A DNA stretch of 53,174 bases from Streptomyces cupreus. GTDB taxonomy: Bacteria > Actinomycetota > Actinomycetes > Streptomycetales > Streptomycetaceae. Positions 45,761 to 53,174 of this stretch are shown piece by piece (the stretch's first letter is position 1; the number at the start of each line of letters is the position of its first letter). The translations under genes and the position numbers were made by a program. Below the pieces are notes generated by a model that worked only from the letters and a program-made list of their open reading frames with translations, was not told the DNA's origin and ran no database searches. The stretch lies in the NCBI RefSeq assembly GCF_014257025.1, contig NZ_JACMSF010000057.1, positions 1-53,174 of the forward strand, in the 5' to 3' direction.

Positions 45761-46786
45761 ATGCGAATCAGCGTGGTGGATGTGGGCTCGAACACGGTCC
45801 GGCTGGTGGTGGCGGACGCCCAGGACGGCGTGCCGCTGCCGGTGCACACCGCCAAGTGGCGACTGCGGCTGTCCGAGCACGTCAAACCGGGGGACGCGAT
45901 TCCGGAGGAGGCCGTCGAACGGCTCGTGGGCGCGGTCGCAGAGGCGAGCAGGACCGCGACGCGGTGGCGGGCGGCCGATCCCGTGGCCTTCGCCACGGCC
46001 GTGGTGCGGGCCGCCCCGAACCGGCGAGAGGTGCTGTGTGCGATCCGGGCGCGGACCGGGGTGGATCTGTGCACCCTGCCGGGTGAACTGGAGGCCGAGC
46101 TGACGTTTCTCGGGGCGCGGCGGTGGATGGGCTGGCGGTCGGGGCCGCTCGCGCTGCTGGACATCGGCGGCGGCTCGCTGGAGGTGGCGTTCGGCCGGGG
46201 CCGGCTGCCGGACTTCGCGGCCTCGTTACCGCTCGGCGCGGGACGGCTGACCCATGAGTTCTTCGACGGCGACGATCCGCCCTCGCCCGAACGGGTACGG
46301 GCGCTGCGCCGCAAGGTGCGCCATCAGCTGCGGGACGTCGCGGCCCGGATCCGCTGGGAGGGACCGCGCACGGCGGTGGCGACCTCACGGACGTTCCAGC
46401 AGCTGGGCCGGTTGTGCGGGGCGGCGCCCGGGCGCGACGGCCCGTTCGTGGAGCGGCTGTTGCACCGCCGCGACCTGCGCGCGGCGGTGGACCGGCTGGC
46501 CGAACTGCCCGCCGCCGAGCGCTCCCGGCTGCCCGGCATCTCCGCGCCGCGCGCCGCGCAGAGCCTGGCCGGGGCGGTCGTCGGGCACACGGCGATGAAG
46601 CTGACCGGCCTGCGGACGGTCACCGTCTGCCCCTGGGCGATCCGCGAGGGAGTCCTGCTGCGCCACATCGAGGACGGCGCGTCCTGGTGGGCGCGGGTCG
46701 CCCACGGCGGCGAGGAGCCCGCACCGCTCGATCCGGTGCCCCTGCGCGTCGCGGGAGCGAACGGCAGAGCGGGCGGGACGAGCTGA
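45761..46786 (+). CDS. Ppx/GppA-family phosphatase, contains a TTA codon
   Basis: 341 residues. The actin-like ATPase fold motifs are VDVGSNTVRL (6-15) and LLDIGGGSLEV (near 136-146), the latter followed by PLGAGRLTHEFF. Length matches the short, single-module actinobacterial Ppx/GppA proteins that hydrolyse polyphosphate ends or (p)ppGpp. Codon 156 (46226-46228) is TTA, the rare bldA-dependent leucine codon. The gene follows a strong terminator and has no obvious operon partner. Confidence 0.87.
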   Translation: MRISVVDVGSNTVRLVVADAQDGVPLPVHTAKWRLRLSEHVKPGDAIPEEAVERLVGAVAEASRTATRWRAADPVAFATAVVRAAPNRREVLCAIRARTGVDLCTLPGELEAELTFLGARRWMGWRSGPLALLDIGGGSLEVAFGRGRLPDFAASLPLGAGRLTHEFFDGDDPPSPERVRALRRKVRHQLRDVAARIRWEGPRTAVATSRTFQQLGRLCGAAPGRDGPFVERLLHRRDLRAAVDRLAELPAAERSRLPGISAPRAAQSLAGAVVGHTAMKLTGLRTVTVCPWAIREGVLLRHIEDGASWWARVAHGGEEPAPLDPVPLRVAGANGRAGGTS

Positions 46787-46976
46787 GAACCGGGACCGGA
46801 GGCCGGCGCGGTCGGTGCTGTGAGGGAATTGACGGCCGCGCGGGCGATGAGTTCCGGGGGCGCGAGGGGTCCAACCCTTCGAGAGGCACTCACGTCAGCC
46901 TGCCCGTCCGTCCGTCGTGCGCGGCGGAGGGGCCGGTGCCAGGCTGACTTGGCACGGACCTGCGAAGGGAAAGCTC

Positions 46977-47780
46977 ATGATCACCACCGACCCCGTCCCC
47001 GGCGTCCCCTGTTGGCTCGACCTCGGCGCCCCCGACGTCCCGGCCGCCGCGGCGTTCTACAGCGCCGTGCTCGGCTGGCAGTACGAGTCCATGGAGGGTG
47101 GCGGCGAGGACATGGAAGGCGGCATGTTCCGCAAGGACGGCAAGATCGTCGCCGGGCTCGGCAAGCTCACCGAGGAGGGTGCGCGCTCGGCCTGGATGAT
47201 CTACTACAGCGTCGCCGACGCGGACGCCACCACCCAGGCGGTCGAAAAGGCGGGCGGCACCGTGCGGGTCGCCCCGATGGACCTCGACGAGTGGGGCCGT
47301 ATGGCGCAGTTCAGTGATCCCCTGGGCGGCCAGTTCGCCGTCTGGCAGCCCGGCACGAACTCGGGCGTGGAGCTGGTGGACGCGCCCGGATCGCTGTCCT
47401 GGACCGAGCTGTACACGACCGACACCGAGGGCGCGAAGAAGTTCTACGGTGATGTCTTCGGCTGGCGGTACAGCGACATGGAACTCCCGGGCGGCGGGGG
47501 CACGTACTCCCTGATCACCCCGGAGGGCCTGCCCGAGGAGCGGATGCAGGGCGGCATCATGGGGCTGCCTGCGGAGCACCTCTCCCTGACCGGCGGGAAG
47601 CCGTACTGGCACCCGGTCTTCGACGTCGAGGACTGCGACGCCGCGCTCGCGCGGCTCACCGAGAACGGAGGCAGTGTGCAGATGGGCCCGGAGGACGCGG
47701 AGGGCATCGGCCGGCTCGCGGTGTGCGTGGACCCGTCGGGCGCGGACTTCGTGGTGCTCAAGCCGGCGCCCAAGGCCTGA
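46977..47780 (+). CDS. two-domain VOC (glyoxalase-fold) protein
   Basis: 267 residues from the ATG at 46977, with GAAGGGA upstream. Two tandem VOC modules: PCWLDLGAPDVPAAAAFYSAVLGW (about 11-34) and SWTELYTTDTEGAKKFYGDVFGW (near 140-162), each ending with a DPSGADFVV- or DPLGGQFAV-type strand. This pattern is typical of actinobacterial 27-kDa hydroxylase-type VOC proteins of unknown substrate. The metal-ligand set is incomplete by eye, so binding rather than catalysis is possible. Confidence 0.85.
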   Translation: MITTDPVPGVPCWLDLGAPDVPAAAAFYSAVLGWQYESMEGGGEDMEGGMFRKDGKIVAGLGKLTEEGARSAWMIYYSVADADATTQAVEKAGGTVRVAPMDLDEWGRMAQFSDPLGGQFAVWQPGTNSGVELVDAPGSLSWTELYTTDTEGAKKFYGDVFGWRYSDMELPGGGGTYSLITPEGLPEERMQGGIMGLPAEHLSLTGGKPYWHPVFDVEDCDAALARLTENGGSVQMGPEDAEGIGRLAVCVDPSGADFVVLKPAPKA

Positions 47781-47787
47781 GAGCCTG

Positions 47788-47810
47788 AGAGCCGGTGTGA
47801 CACCGGCTCT
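47788..47810. terminator. hairpin after the VOC gene
   Basis: AGAGCCGGT / ACCGGCTCT, 9-bp stem with a 5-nt loop, directly after the VOC stop. Confidence 0.65.
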
Positions 47811-47820
47811 GGTCCGAGGT

Positions 47821-47853
47821 GCCGGCCGGGCGGCCCCACTCCGCCCGGCCGGC
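47821..47853. terminator. second hairpin between the VOC and inhibitor genes
   Basis: Perfect 13-bp inverted repeat (GCCGGCCGGGCGG at 47821-47833, complement at 47841-47853), 7-nt loop. With the preceding hairpin it forms a tandem terminator between converging genes. Confidence 0.75.
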
Positions 47854-47947
47854 CCCCGATACGAGATCACAGGCCCCGCGACAGGACACGCACTCCCCAG
47901 CTGCGGGCCGCTGCACTTGTTCACGGAGGCCATGCGATCCCGGTCCC

Positions 47948-48382
47948 TCAGAACGCGAAGACGCTCGCTCCGAGGGAGCTCTTCACGCACTCGTTGGAGA
48001 AGGTCCGCTCATAGGAGACGCGCTCCCCTCGCCAGACGCCGTCGACCGTGACGACGACGGGGTCGTACTCCCTGGTGCACAGCATGTCGTCGTCGCTCGC
48101 GAGTGCGTCGAAGTCCCCTTGGGCGGCGCGCAGTTCGGCGCAGGCCGGGCCGGCCGCCGGGTGCGTGCCGGAGGGCGCGGGGGCGCAGACGAGGGTGACG
48201 GCGCGCTCCGGGGCGGCGAGCGCCGCGCTCTCACCGTGCGCCACGGTGAGCACGAGCGCGGAGGGGGCGTAGAGCGAGGCGGGCGCGTTGCCGGGGGCCG
48301 CGGGGGCGGCTCCGGCGAGGGGGCCGCAGACGGCCGCTGCCGTCAGGCCGAGGGCCGCTGCCCAGCGCGCGGTGTTCCGCAT
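47948..48382 (-). CDS. subtilisin inhibitor-like protein (SSI family)
   Basis: 144 residues from the ATG at 48382, placed eight bases after GGAAGG. A signal peptide covers about 1-30, then the SSI signature LYAPSALVLTVAHG (37-50). Four cysteines (66, 81, 102, 132) form the two SSI disulfides. The reactive loop reads C102-T-R104-E-Y, so the P1 residue is Arg, predicting trypsin-like rather than subtilisin-like targets. It should be secreted as a dimer and restrain serine proteases, possibly those controlling development. Confidence 0.93.
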   Translation of the reverse strand: MRNTARWAAALGLTAAAVCGPLAGAAPAAPGNAPASLYAPSALVLTVAHGESAALAAPERAVTLVCAPAPSGTHPAAGPACAELRAAQGDFDALASDDDMLCTREYDPVVVTVDGVWRGERVSYERTFSNECVKSSLGASVFAF

Positions 48383-48706
48383 TGTGTGCATCCTTCCGCT
48401 CGAATCGGGGGTGTGCCGGAGCCCGCCCGATCGGGCCGGAACCGGCGAGCGCGAGTCTGCCGAGTCCGGCGCCGGAACACACATCGACCCCACGCGTTTC
48501 AGTAACCTTGCGTATTGAATCAGTGGCGTGAAGTAACGGAATTCGAACGTTCCAACCCCTTGGTCGGGCGATTCTTGATCGCCCGAAGCAGCCAAGTGGC
48601 CGAATTCCATGCGCTCCTTAATAGGCCTGAAACATTCCGATTCCGCTCTCGGCCGATCTCGGCGCGACCCCTTGTGTTCATGTTCGAGCGGAGTAATCGT
48701 CATTAC
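48383..48706. other. AT-richer structured region upstream of the 48.7-kb gene
   Basis: 324 bp between the inhibitor gene and the next start. The part from about 48480 to 48720 is visibly less G/C-rich than its surroundings. It contains a palindrome GAACGTTC near 48545 and a perfect 9-bp hairpin (TCGGGCGAT / ATCGCCCGA, 48564-48586, 5-nt loop). An in-frame upstream extension (from 48515) exists, but codon use there is unlike Streptomyces genes, so I read it as leader. Confidence 0.45.
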
Positions 48707-49279
48707 ATGATTACGAAGGACCAGCGAGAGAAACTGCGCGGCTGGTTCGCCGGCCGCCTGCCCGACGATCTCTTCGAGCGGCTGACCGAGGTCACGGTCG
48801 ACCGCGAGGAGATCACGGTGATCGGCCGCATCCCCGAACCCCGGCTCGCCGAGGACGCCTCGGCCGCCGAGCGGGACGCGGCCGTACAGGGCCGTGTACA
48901 GGAGTTCCGGGAGCGCACCCGTCAGGCCCGGATGGCGGTGGCCCGCGAGGCCGAGCACAAGTTCGGCCGGAAGGTCTCCTGGGGCGTGGAGTGCGGTACC
49001 GAGCGCGCCCTGTTCACGCATGTCGCCGCGCCCGTGATGACCCGGCTGCGCCAGCCCGAGCGCCAGGTGCTCGACACACTGATCGCCGGCGGGGTGGCCC
49101 GCAGCCGGAGCGAGGCCCTGGCCTGGTGCGTACGGCTCGTCCAGCGCCACACCGACGACTGGCTCACCGACCTGCGCGAGTCCCTGGAGAACGTCCAGCG
49201 GGTACGGGCGCAGGGCCCCGACGCCGAACCCGGGACTCCGGTGGAGGACTCATCCACGGACAAACCGAAAGATGGATGA
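48707..49279 (+). CDS. conserved actinobacterial protein of unknown function
   Basis: 190 residues from the ATG at 48707 (MITKDQREKLRGWFAGRLPDDLFE); an ATG at 48680 is the alternative. Charged and cytoplasmic. The N-terminal part looks like an OB- or strand-rich fold (VTVDREEITVIGRIP). The C-terminal part LDTLIAGGVARSRSEALAWCVRLVQRH resembles a ribbon-helix-helix/CopG-like helix pair, so DNA or protein binding is possible. I recall similar Streptomyces proteins but no assigned function. Confidence 0.8.
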   Translation: MITKDQREKLRGWFAGRLPDDLFERLTEVTVDREEITVIGRIPEPRLAEDASAAERDAAVQGRVQEFRERTRQARMAVAREAEHKFGRKVSWGVECGTERALFTHVAAPVMTRLRQPERQVLDTLIAGGVARSRSEALAWCVRLVQRHTDDWLTDLRESLENVQRVRAQGPDAEPGTPVEDSSTDKPKDG

Positions 49280-49332
49280 ACCGTCATCCCTGGGGGTCTC
49301 CGCGCTGCTCGGCGTGCTCAGGGTGCGCGGTT

Positions 49333-49373
49333 GGCCCGGTGATCGGCGTCCCGGTGCCGCCGATCACCGGGCC
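49333..49373. terminator. strong hairpin terminator
   Basis: Perfect 16-bp inverted repeat (GGCCCGGTGATCGGCG at 49333-49348, complement at 49358-49373), 9-nt loop, in the gap between the conserved protein gene and the hydrolase gene. Confidence 0.88.
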
Positions 49374-49417
49374 CGGCGCCGAGGGTCAATGTCAGACCCG
49401 TCGGTTACGTTGCGGGC

Positions 49418-50107
49418 ATGACTCACTTCGTGCTGGTGGCAGGTGCGTGGCTCGGGGCGTGGGCGTGGGACGAGGTGGCGGCTCAGCTGCGCGCCGCCGG
49501 GCACGACGTCCATCCGCTGACGCTGTCGGGCCTCGCCGAGAAACGGGGCGTGCCCGCCGGGCAGCAGGCCCATGTCCAGGACATCGTCGACGAGGTCGAG
49601 CGGCTGGATCTGCGGGATGTCGTCCTCGTCGGGCACAGCTACTCGGGTGTGCCGGTGGGACAGGCGGCGGAGCGGATCGGTGAGCGGCTGGGGCGGGTGG
49701 TGCTCATCGACGCCAACGTCCCGGTCGACGGCGAGTCGTTCCTCTCCGGCTGGCCGAGCGGCCCCGTGCGGGAGGCCATCGCCGCGCACGACGGCTTCTG
49801 GCCGTGCCCGGATCCGGCCGAGTTCGCCGGCCAGGGGCTGACGGACGAACAGGTGGCGAGGTTCGTCGCCGGAGCCACGCCGCACCCGGGTGCGGCGCTC
49901 ACCGAACCGGCAGTCCTGTCCCGCCCGTTCGGCGAGCTGCCCGGCACCTACGTCAAGTGCCTCCTGGACGGCGAGGAGCCGTGGGGCGCGGCGGCCGAGC
50001 TGCTCAGGAGCGAGCGCTGGAATCTGGTCGACCTCGACACCGGGCACTGGCCGATGTTCTCGCGGCCGCGCGAACTCGCCGGGATCCTGGAGGCGTCCGC
50101 GACCTGA
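49418..50107 (+). CDS. alpha/beta hydrolase
   Basis: 229 residues. FVLVAGAWLGAWAWDEV (4-20) is the oxyanion-hole start of the salicylate-esterase/MES-like group. The nucleophile elbow is GHSYSG (Ser74). An acidic residue follows near 195-205, and the catalytic His lies in DTGHWPMFSRP. It hydrolyses an ester or amide; the substrate is unknown. It stands between a terminator and the oxidase gene, 66 bp before the latter. Confidence 0.88.
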   Translation: MTHFVLVAGAWLGAWAWDEVAAQLRAAGHDVHPLTLSGLAEKRGVPAGQQAHVQDIVDEVERLDLRDVVLVGHSYSGVPVGQAAERIGERLGRVVLIDANVPVDGESFLSGWPSGPVREAIAAHDGFWPCPDPAEFAGQGLTDEQVARFVAGATPHPGAALTEPAVLSRPFGELPGTYVKCLLDGEEPWGAAAELLRSERWNLVDLDTGHWPMFSRPRELAGILEASAT

Positions 50108-50173
50108 CCGACCGCTCGTCCCTACTGATCGGTATGGTCTGCGTGCTGCGCGTTCTCAGCGACGAGAGGCGGG

Positions 50174-51352
50174 ATGTACGACATGGCCGAGCACTGGGCG
50201 GACTTCCAGTACGAGATCTACCTCAACGGCATGACGGGTGCCGTACCCCGGCTGCCCACCGATCTGACCCGGCTGGAGGAGCTGACCGAGCAGCGCCTCG
50301 GCCCCGGTCCGGTCGGCTACGTCGCCGGGAGCGCCGGGGACGGCAGTACCGCCCGTGCCAACCGGGCCGCCCTGAAGCGGCGCCGTATCGTGCCGCGCAT
50401 GCTGCGGGACGTCCACGAACGGGATCTGTCCGTCGAGGTGTTGGGCCGCGCCCTGCCGGCGCCGCTGGCGCTGGCCCCGGTCGGCGTGCTGTCGATCATG
50501 CATCCGGACGCCGAGTCGGCCGCCGCCCGTGCCGCCGCCGCGCAGGGCGTGCCGTACATCCTGTCCTCGGCCTCCAGCACTCCCCTGGAGCAGGTCGCCG
50601 AGGCGATGGGGGACGCCGAGCGCTGGTTCCAGCTGTACTGGCCCAAGGACCCCGAGGTGGCCCGGAGTTTCCTGACCCGGGCGAAGGCGGCCGGGTACAC
50701 CGCGCTGGTGGTCACCCTGGACACGCCGTTGCTGGCGTGGCGGCCACGCGACTTGGACCAGGCGTATCTGCCGTTCCTGCACGGGGTGGGCACCGCCAAC
50801 TACTTCACCGACCCGGCCTTCCGGGCGGGCCTCGCCAAGCCGGTGCACGAGGACCCGAACGCCGCGGTGATGCACTTCGTCGGCCTGTTCGCCGACCCCG
50901 GCAAGACCTGGCCGGACCTGGCGTTCCTGCGGGAGAACTGGGACGGCCCGATCGTCCTGAAGGGCATTGTGCACCCCGACGACGCGCGTGCGGCGGCCGA
51001 CGCCGGGATGGACGGGGTCGTCGTCTCCAACCACGGCGGCCGGCAGGTGGCCGGCTCGATCGCGGCGGCCGACGCGCTGCCCCGGGTCGTGGAGGCGGTC
51101 GGCGACCGGCTGACGGTCCTCTTCGACAGCGGGATCCGCACCGGCGACGACATCTTCAAGGCGCTCGCCCTCGGCGCACGGGCGGTGCTCGTCGGACGGC
51201 CTTACGTCTACGGGCTCGGGCTCGACGGACAGGCCGGCGTCGAGCACGTCATCCGCTGTCTGCTCGCCGAACTCGACCTCACCCTCGCCCTGTCCGGGCA
51301 CGCGGGCCCCGCCGGCCTGAGCCCCGCCGACCTCGTCGAGGAGTCCCTCTGA
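50174..51352 (+). CDS. FMN-dependent alpha-hydroxyacid oxidase, lactate 2-monooxygenase-like
   Basis: 392 residues; ATG at 50174 or 50183. The (beta/alpha)8 FMN enzyme has APVGVLSIMHPDAE, the substrate/FMN lysine in IVLKGIVHP, the catalytic His in SNHGGRQ and the flavin-phosphate site FDSGIRTGDDIFKALALGA. The length and the insert around LDTPLLAWRPRDLDQAYLPF match lactate 2-monooxygenases rather than short glycolate oxidases. It oxidises an L-2-hydroxyacid with O2. Confidence 0.88.
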   Translation: MYDMAEHWADFQYEIYLNGMTGAVPRLPTDLTRLEELTEQRLGPGPVGYVAGSAGDGSTARANRAALKRRRIVPRMLRDVHERDLSVEVLGRALPAPLALAPVGVLSIMHPDAESAAARAAAAQGVPYILSSASSTPLEQVAEAMGDAERWFQLYWPKDPEVARSFLTRAKAAGYTALVVTLDTPLLAWRPRDLDQAYLPFLHGVGTANYFTDPAFRAGLAKPVHEDPNAAVMHFVGLFADPGKTWPDLAFLRENWDGPIVLKGIVHPDDARAAADAGMDGVVVSNHGGRQVAGSIAAADALPRVVEAVGDRLTVLFDSGIRTGDDIFKALALGARAVLVGRPYVYGLGLDGQAGVEHVIRCLLAELDLTLALSGHAGPAGLSPADLVEESL

Positions 51353-51617
51353 CCGCCCCGCACAACGACCTCGCCGTCATCGCCCCGCACGTCGGCGGCC
51401 GGAACGTGGGAGCCGGACTCGCCACGCTCTGCCCCGCCGAAGCGAACGTCACCGTCGTGGAAACGGCAGACGAGGACCCGGCCGCGCTGCGCGCCACGCA
51501 CGTGATCATCACCGGGCCCTGATCGACCAGGACGCCCTGGAGAAGGGCGCCCTGGCCGGGTCGGGCATCGATGTGACCGGGTTCCTGTCCGGCAACGCCC
51601 CCCGGGACGTGGTCAGT
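51349..51617 (+). pseudogene. remnant of a D-2-hydroxyacid dehydrogenase
   Basis: Overlapping the oxidase stop is a frame reading APHNDLAVIAPHVGGRNVGAGL...LRATHVIITGP, which ends at a TGA at 51520. A second frame just after it continues LIDQDALEKGALAGSGIDV, the end of a 2-hydroxyacid dehydrogenase (VDEAALAEALRSGRLAGAGLDV-like). The entire NAD-binding and catalytic middle (about 200 residues) is missing, and there is a frame change. The partner enzyme beside an alpha-hydroxyacid oxidase was probably lost by deletion. Confidence 0.6.
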
Positions 51618-53174
51618 CAGCGCGGGCCGATGGCGCGGCGACCGACAGCGAGCCCGGGTTCGCCGACTCCCCCGGATCGGCCAGCCAGCGCTGGGCGTCG
51701 GAGCCGTCACGGACCTTGACTACGATGTCAGAGCCCGCTTCGCCGTTGGTCGAGGCGAGGGCGAGCTGTTCGTCCCAGCGGGGCAGCAACTCGCCCTGCA
51801 CGGTGAGGTCGTAGCGCACATCGTCCGCACGCTCGTCGTCCCCGTCGGCGCACCGGCCGAGCACCACGACCCCGGCGTCCACATGCGAGTCCAGGCACAG
51901 CCCGGGCTCCGCGGCGCTGCGCAACAGCCCGTCCTTCTCGTACGACCACTGCTGGCTGTCCGCCGCCGAGCAGGTCGCGAGCTCGGCCCCGGCGCCGACC
52001 TTCGGCTCGTCGCGGATGTCCAGGCACAGGTCGGCCTCGGCGTTGCGCAGCCGGGTCTGCCGTGGCGGGACGGGGAGTTGGGCGGTGCCCGGGGGTGCGG
52101 TGGACACCGTGGGCGGGGCCTCGGCGCCGGTGCCGTTGGTCGCCGAGGCGGCCGGACCGGTGCCGTCGTCGTCGGACCAGACACTGGCGGCGAGGACCGA
52201 CGCGAGCAGCCCGGCGGAGGCGATGCCGACACCGGTGAGCAGCACCCGGGACGGACGCGGCCCCTCCGTCGTCCTGCGCACCTGCGCGGGGATGCGGGGC
52301 AGCAGCCGTCGGCGGCCGCCGCCGTGCCGGGCCGAGCCAGGGGGGCGGGGGCTCGGCCTGGTGCGGCCGGGGCGTGATTCCAGATAGCGGCGGGCGCCCC
52401 AGCCGAGCACGGATTCGGCGAGCAGCGTGCCCAAAGCGCCCTCGAAATGGCTCAGTTGTTCGGCGGTCGAACGGCAGTAACGGCACTGGGAGAGATGCTC
52501 CTGGACGTCCGGCAGCAGGGCTCCGCCGCGACGAATGGGGACGTCGAGGAGGCGGTTGTAGAAGCGGCAATCCTTCGTCGGCGCGAGTTCCCGATGCGCG
52601 AGGACACAGCCTTCACGGAATTTTTCACGCGCTTGTTCGAGTGCGACCGACGCGGTGTCGGTATCCATGCCCAGCAGTCCGGCGGGCACGGTTATCGCTT
52701 CCGCCTCCACCTCGATGTGCCACAGCAGACACCGGGCCAGTCCCGGAAGCGCGTGGAATGAACGCCCGGCCAACTTGCGATTTTCCGGTGTCATGGACTT
52801 CGCGGCCCGCATACCGCGACCGCCGGCCGGTTTCCCGAGATCCGGCAGGACGGCCGATATCCGCTCCTCGGCCGCCCACACCCGGACCGTGTCCCGCACG
52901 GCGACCAGCAGCCGGGGCCGCAGCGCCGTACCGGGTTCGCCGAGCGCCAGCCGGTCGAGGACCTGATGGAAAGCGGCGGAGGTGACCATGGAGGCGACCT
53001 GTGCCCGCGAGGCCAAGCAGATCGCCGCGTATTCCTGAGCGGGCTGCCAGTGTCGCGCCATCAACAGGGCGACCGTATGGGCCGTCTCGCCGTCCGGTCT
53101 GCCTCTGAGGCGGGCGGCGAGGCCGTCGTCCGATTCCTCGGGGGCGCCGGCCGGCGGGGGGTAAGGGGGGCGAG
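51613..53174 (-). CDS. membrane protein with zinc-finger-like N-terminal half and ricin-type lectin domain, 5' end outside the window
   Basis: At least 519 residues; coding text (ESDDGLAARLRGRPDGETAHTVALLMARHW) continues to the right edge, so the TTG/ATG near 53061 is not the start. The first 250 residues resemble sigma-70-like/anti-sigma proteins (LASRAQVASM...AVRDTVRVWAAEE; HLSQCRYCRS zinc-finger-like pair). A membrane helix (near the VLLTGVGIASAGLLASVLAASVW segment), a Thr/Pro/Ala linker, and a ricin-type beta-trefoil domain (DLCLDI...SQQWSY, GLCLDS) follow. It may sense sugars outside the cell. Confidence 0.82.
   Translation of the reverse strand, partial: RPPYPPPAGAPEESDDGLAARLRGRPDGETAHTVALLMARHWQPAQEYAAICLASRAQVASMVTSAAFHQVLDRLALGEPGTALRPRLLVAVRDTVRVWAAEERISAVLPDLGKPAGGRGMRAAKSMTPENRKLAGRSFHALPGLARCLLWHIEVEAEAITVPAGLLGMDTDTASVALEQAREKFREGCVLAHRELAPTKDCRFYNRLLDVPIRRGGALLPDVQEHLSQCRYCRSTAEQLSHFEGALGTLLAESVLGWGARRYLESRPGRTRPSPRPPGSARHGGGRRRLLPRIPAQVRRTTEGPRPSRVLLTGVGIASAGLLASVLAASVWSDDDGTGPAASATNGTGAEAPPTVSTAPPGTAQLPVPPRQTRLRNAEADLCLDIRDEPKVGAGAELATCSAADSQQWSYEKDGLLRSAAEPGLCLDSHVDAGVVVLGRCADGDDERADDVRYDLTVQGELLPRWDEQLALASTNGEAGSDIVVKVRDGSDAQRWLADPGESANPGSLSVAAPSARAD

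Noticed and set aside
46820..46910. A possible tRNA around the AGGGGTCCAACCC segment
   Set aside because: The stem is imperfect, the loop does not match the T-loop consensus, and no acceptor or anticodon arm surrounds it.
48515..48706. Longer start for the conserved protein at 48.7 kb
   Set aside because: The extension has atypical codon and base composition and contains a hairpin. The start at 48707 (or 48680) gives the expected N-terminus.

Overview
The window is high-GC actinobacterial chromosome, almost certainly Streptomyces. The evidence is very strong G/C at third codon positions, frequent GTG/TTG starts, only two in-frame TTA codons found by eye, a complete ram (SapB morphogen) cluster, a Streptomyces subtilisin-inhibitor gene and an Otr(A)-type ribosomal protection gene. 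All calls were made by reading the sequence; no database search was run.

Layout. 1-1.4 kb: the C-terminal end of an unrecognised gene, a methyltransferase with a strong terminator, and a degenerate 3' half of a tRNA-like sequence on the minus strand (possible attachment-site scar). 1.4-5.7 kb: a TetR regulator divergent from a secreted beta-propeller protein with a palindrome between them, a glycosyltransferase remnant, and a secreted GH5 endoglycoceramidase-like enzyme. 5.8-7.9 kb: an Otr(A)/TetM-like GTPase with an unusual leader (upstream ORF plus two interleaved inverted repeats around its ribosome-binding site). 8.1-15.6 kb: a plus-strand cox operon for a form II molybdenum hydroxylase (coxS-L-M, coxD, coxE, an XdhC-family gene preceded by a truncated tandem copy of its own start, coxG). 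15.6-22.6 kb: a phosphoesterase, then a dTDP-rhamnose/glycosylation locus in two converging units (GT2 and rmlC on plus; rmlA-rmlB-rmlD-methyltransferase on minus with 4-nt overlaps).

22.7-34.7 kb: the class III lanthipeptide cluster ramC-ramS-ramA-ramB with convergent ramR, flanked on both sides by large sensor/PP2C (SpoIIE-type) regulators. An intercistronic hairpin follows ramS. ramR carries a TTA codon, and the complement of that codon is the stop codon of ramB, which overlaps ramR by 162 bp. 34.7-36.7 kb: a streptogrisin-type protease with an acidic repeat tail, and a thioesterase.

37.2-43.3 kb: a second peptide-export system. It has a 71-residue Cys-free double-glycine precursor, a perfect 14-bp hairpin, an HlyD-like adaptor, a C39 peptidase/ABC exporter and a second NHLM-type ABC protein. 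No modification enzyme or immunity gene is visible, so it is the best candidate for a poorly described system. It is followed by a decayed PP2C gene and an EACC1-like gene.

44-53.2 kb: an MFS efflux gene behind two palindromic operators, a Ppx/GppA-family gene with a TTA codon, a VOC protein, a protease inhibitor, a conserved actinobacterial protein with a structured AT-richer leader, an alpha/beta hydrolase, an FMN-dependent 2-hydroxyacid oxidase, a 2-hydroxyacid dehydrogenase remnant, and a membrane protein with a C-terminal ricin-type lectin domain that runs off the end. No transposase, CRISPR array or rRNA was seen.
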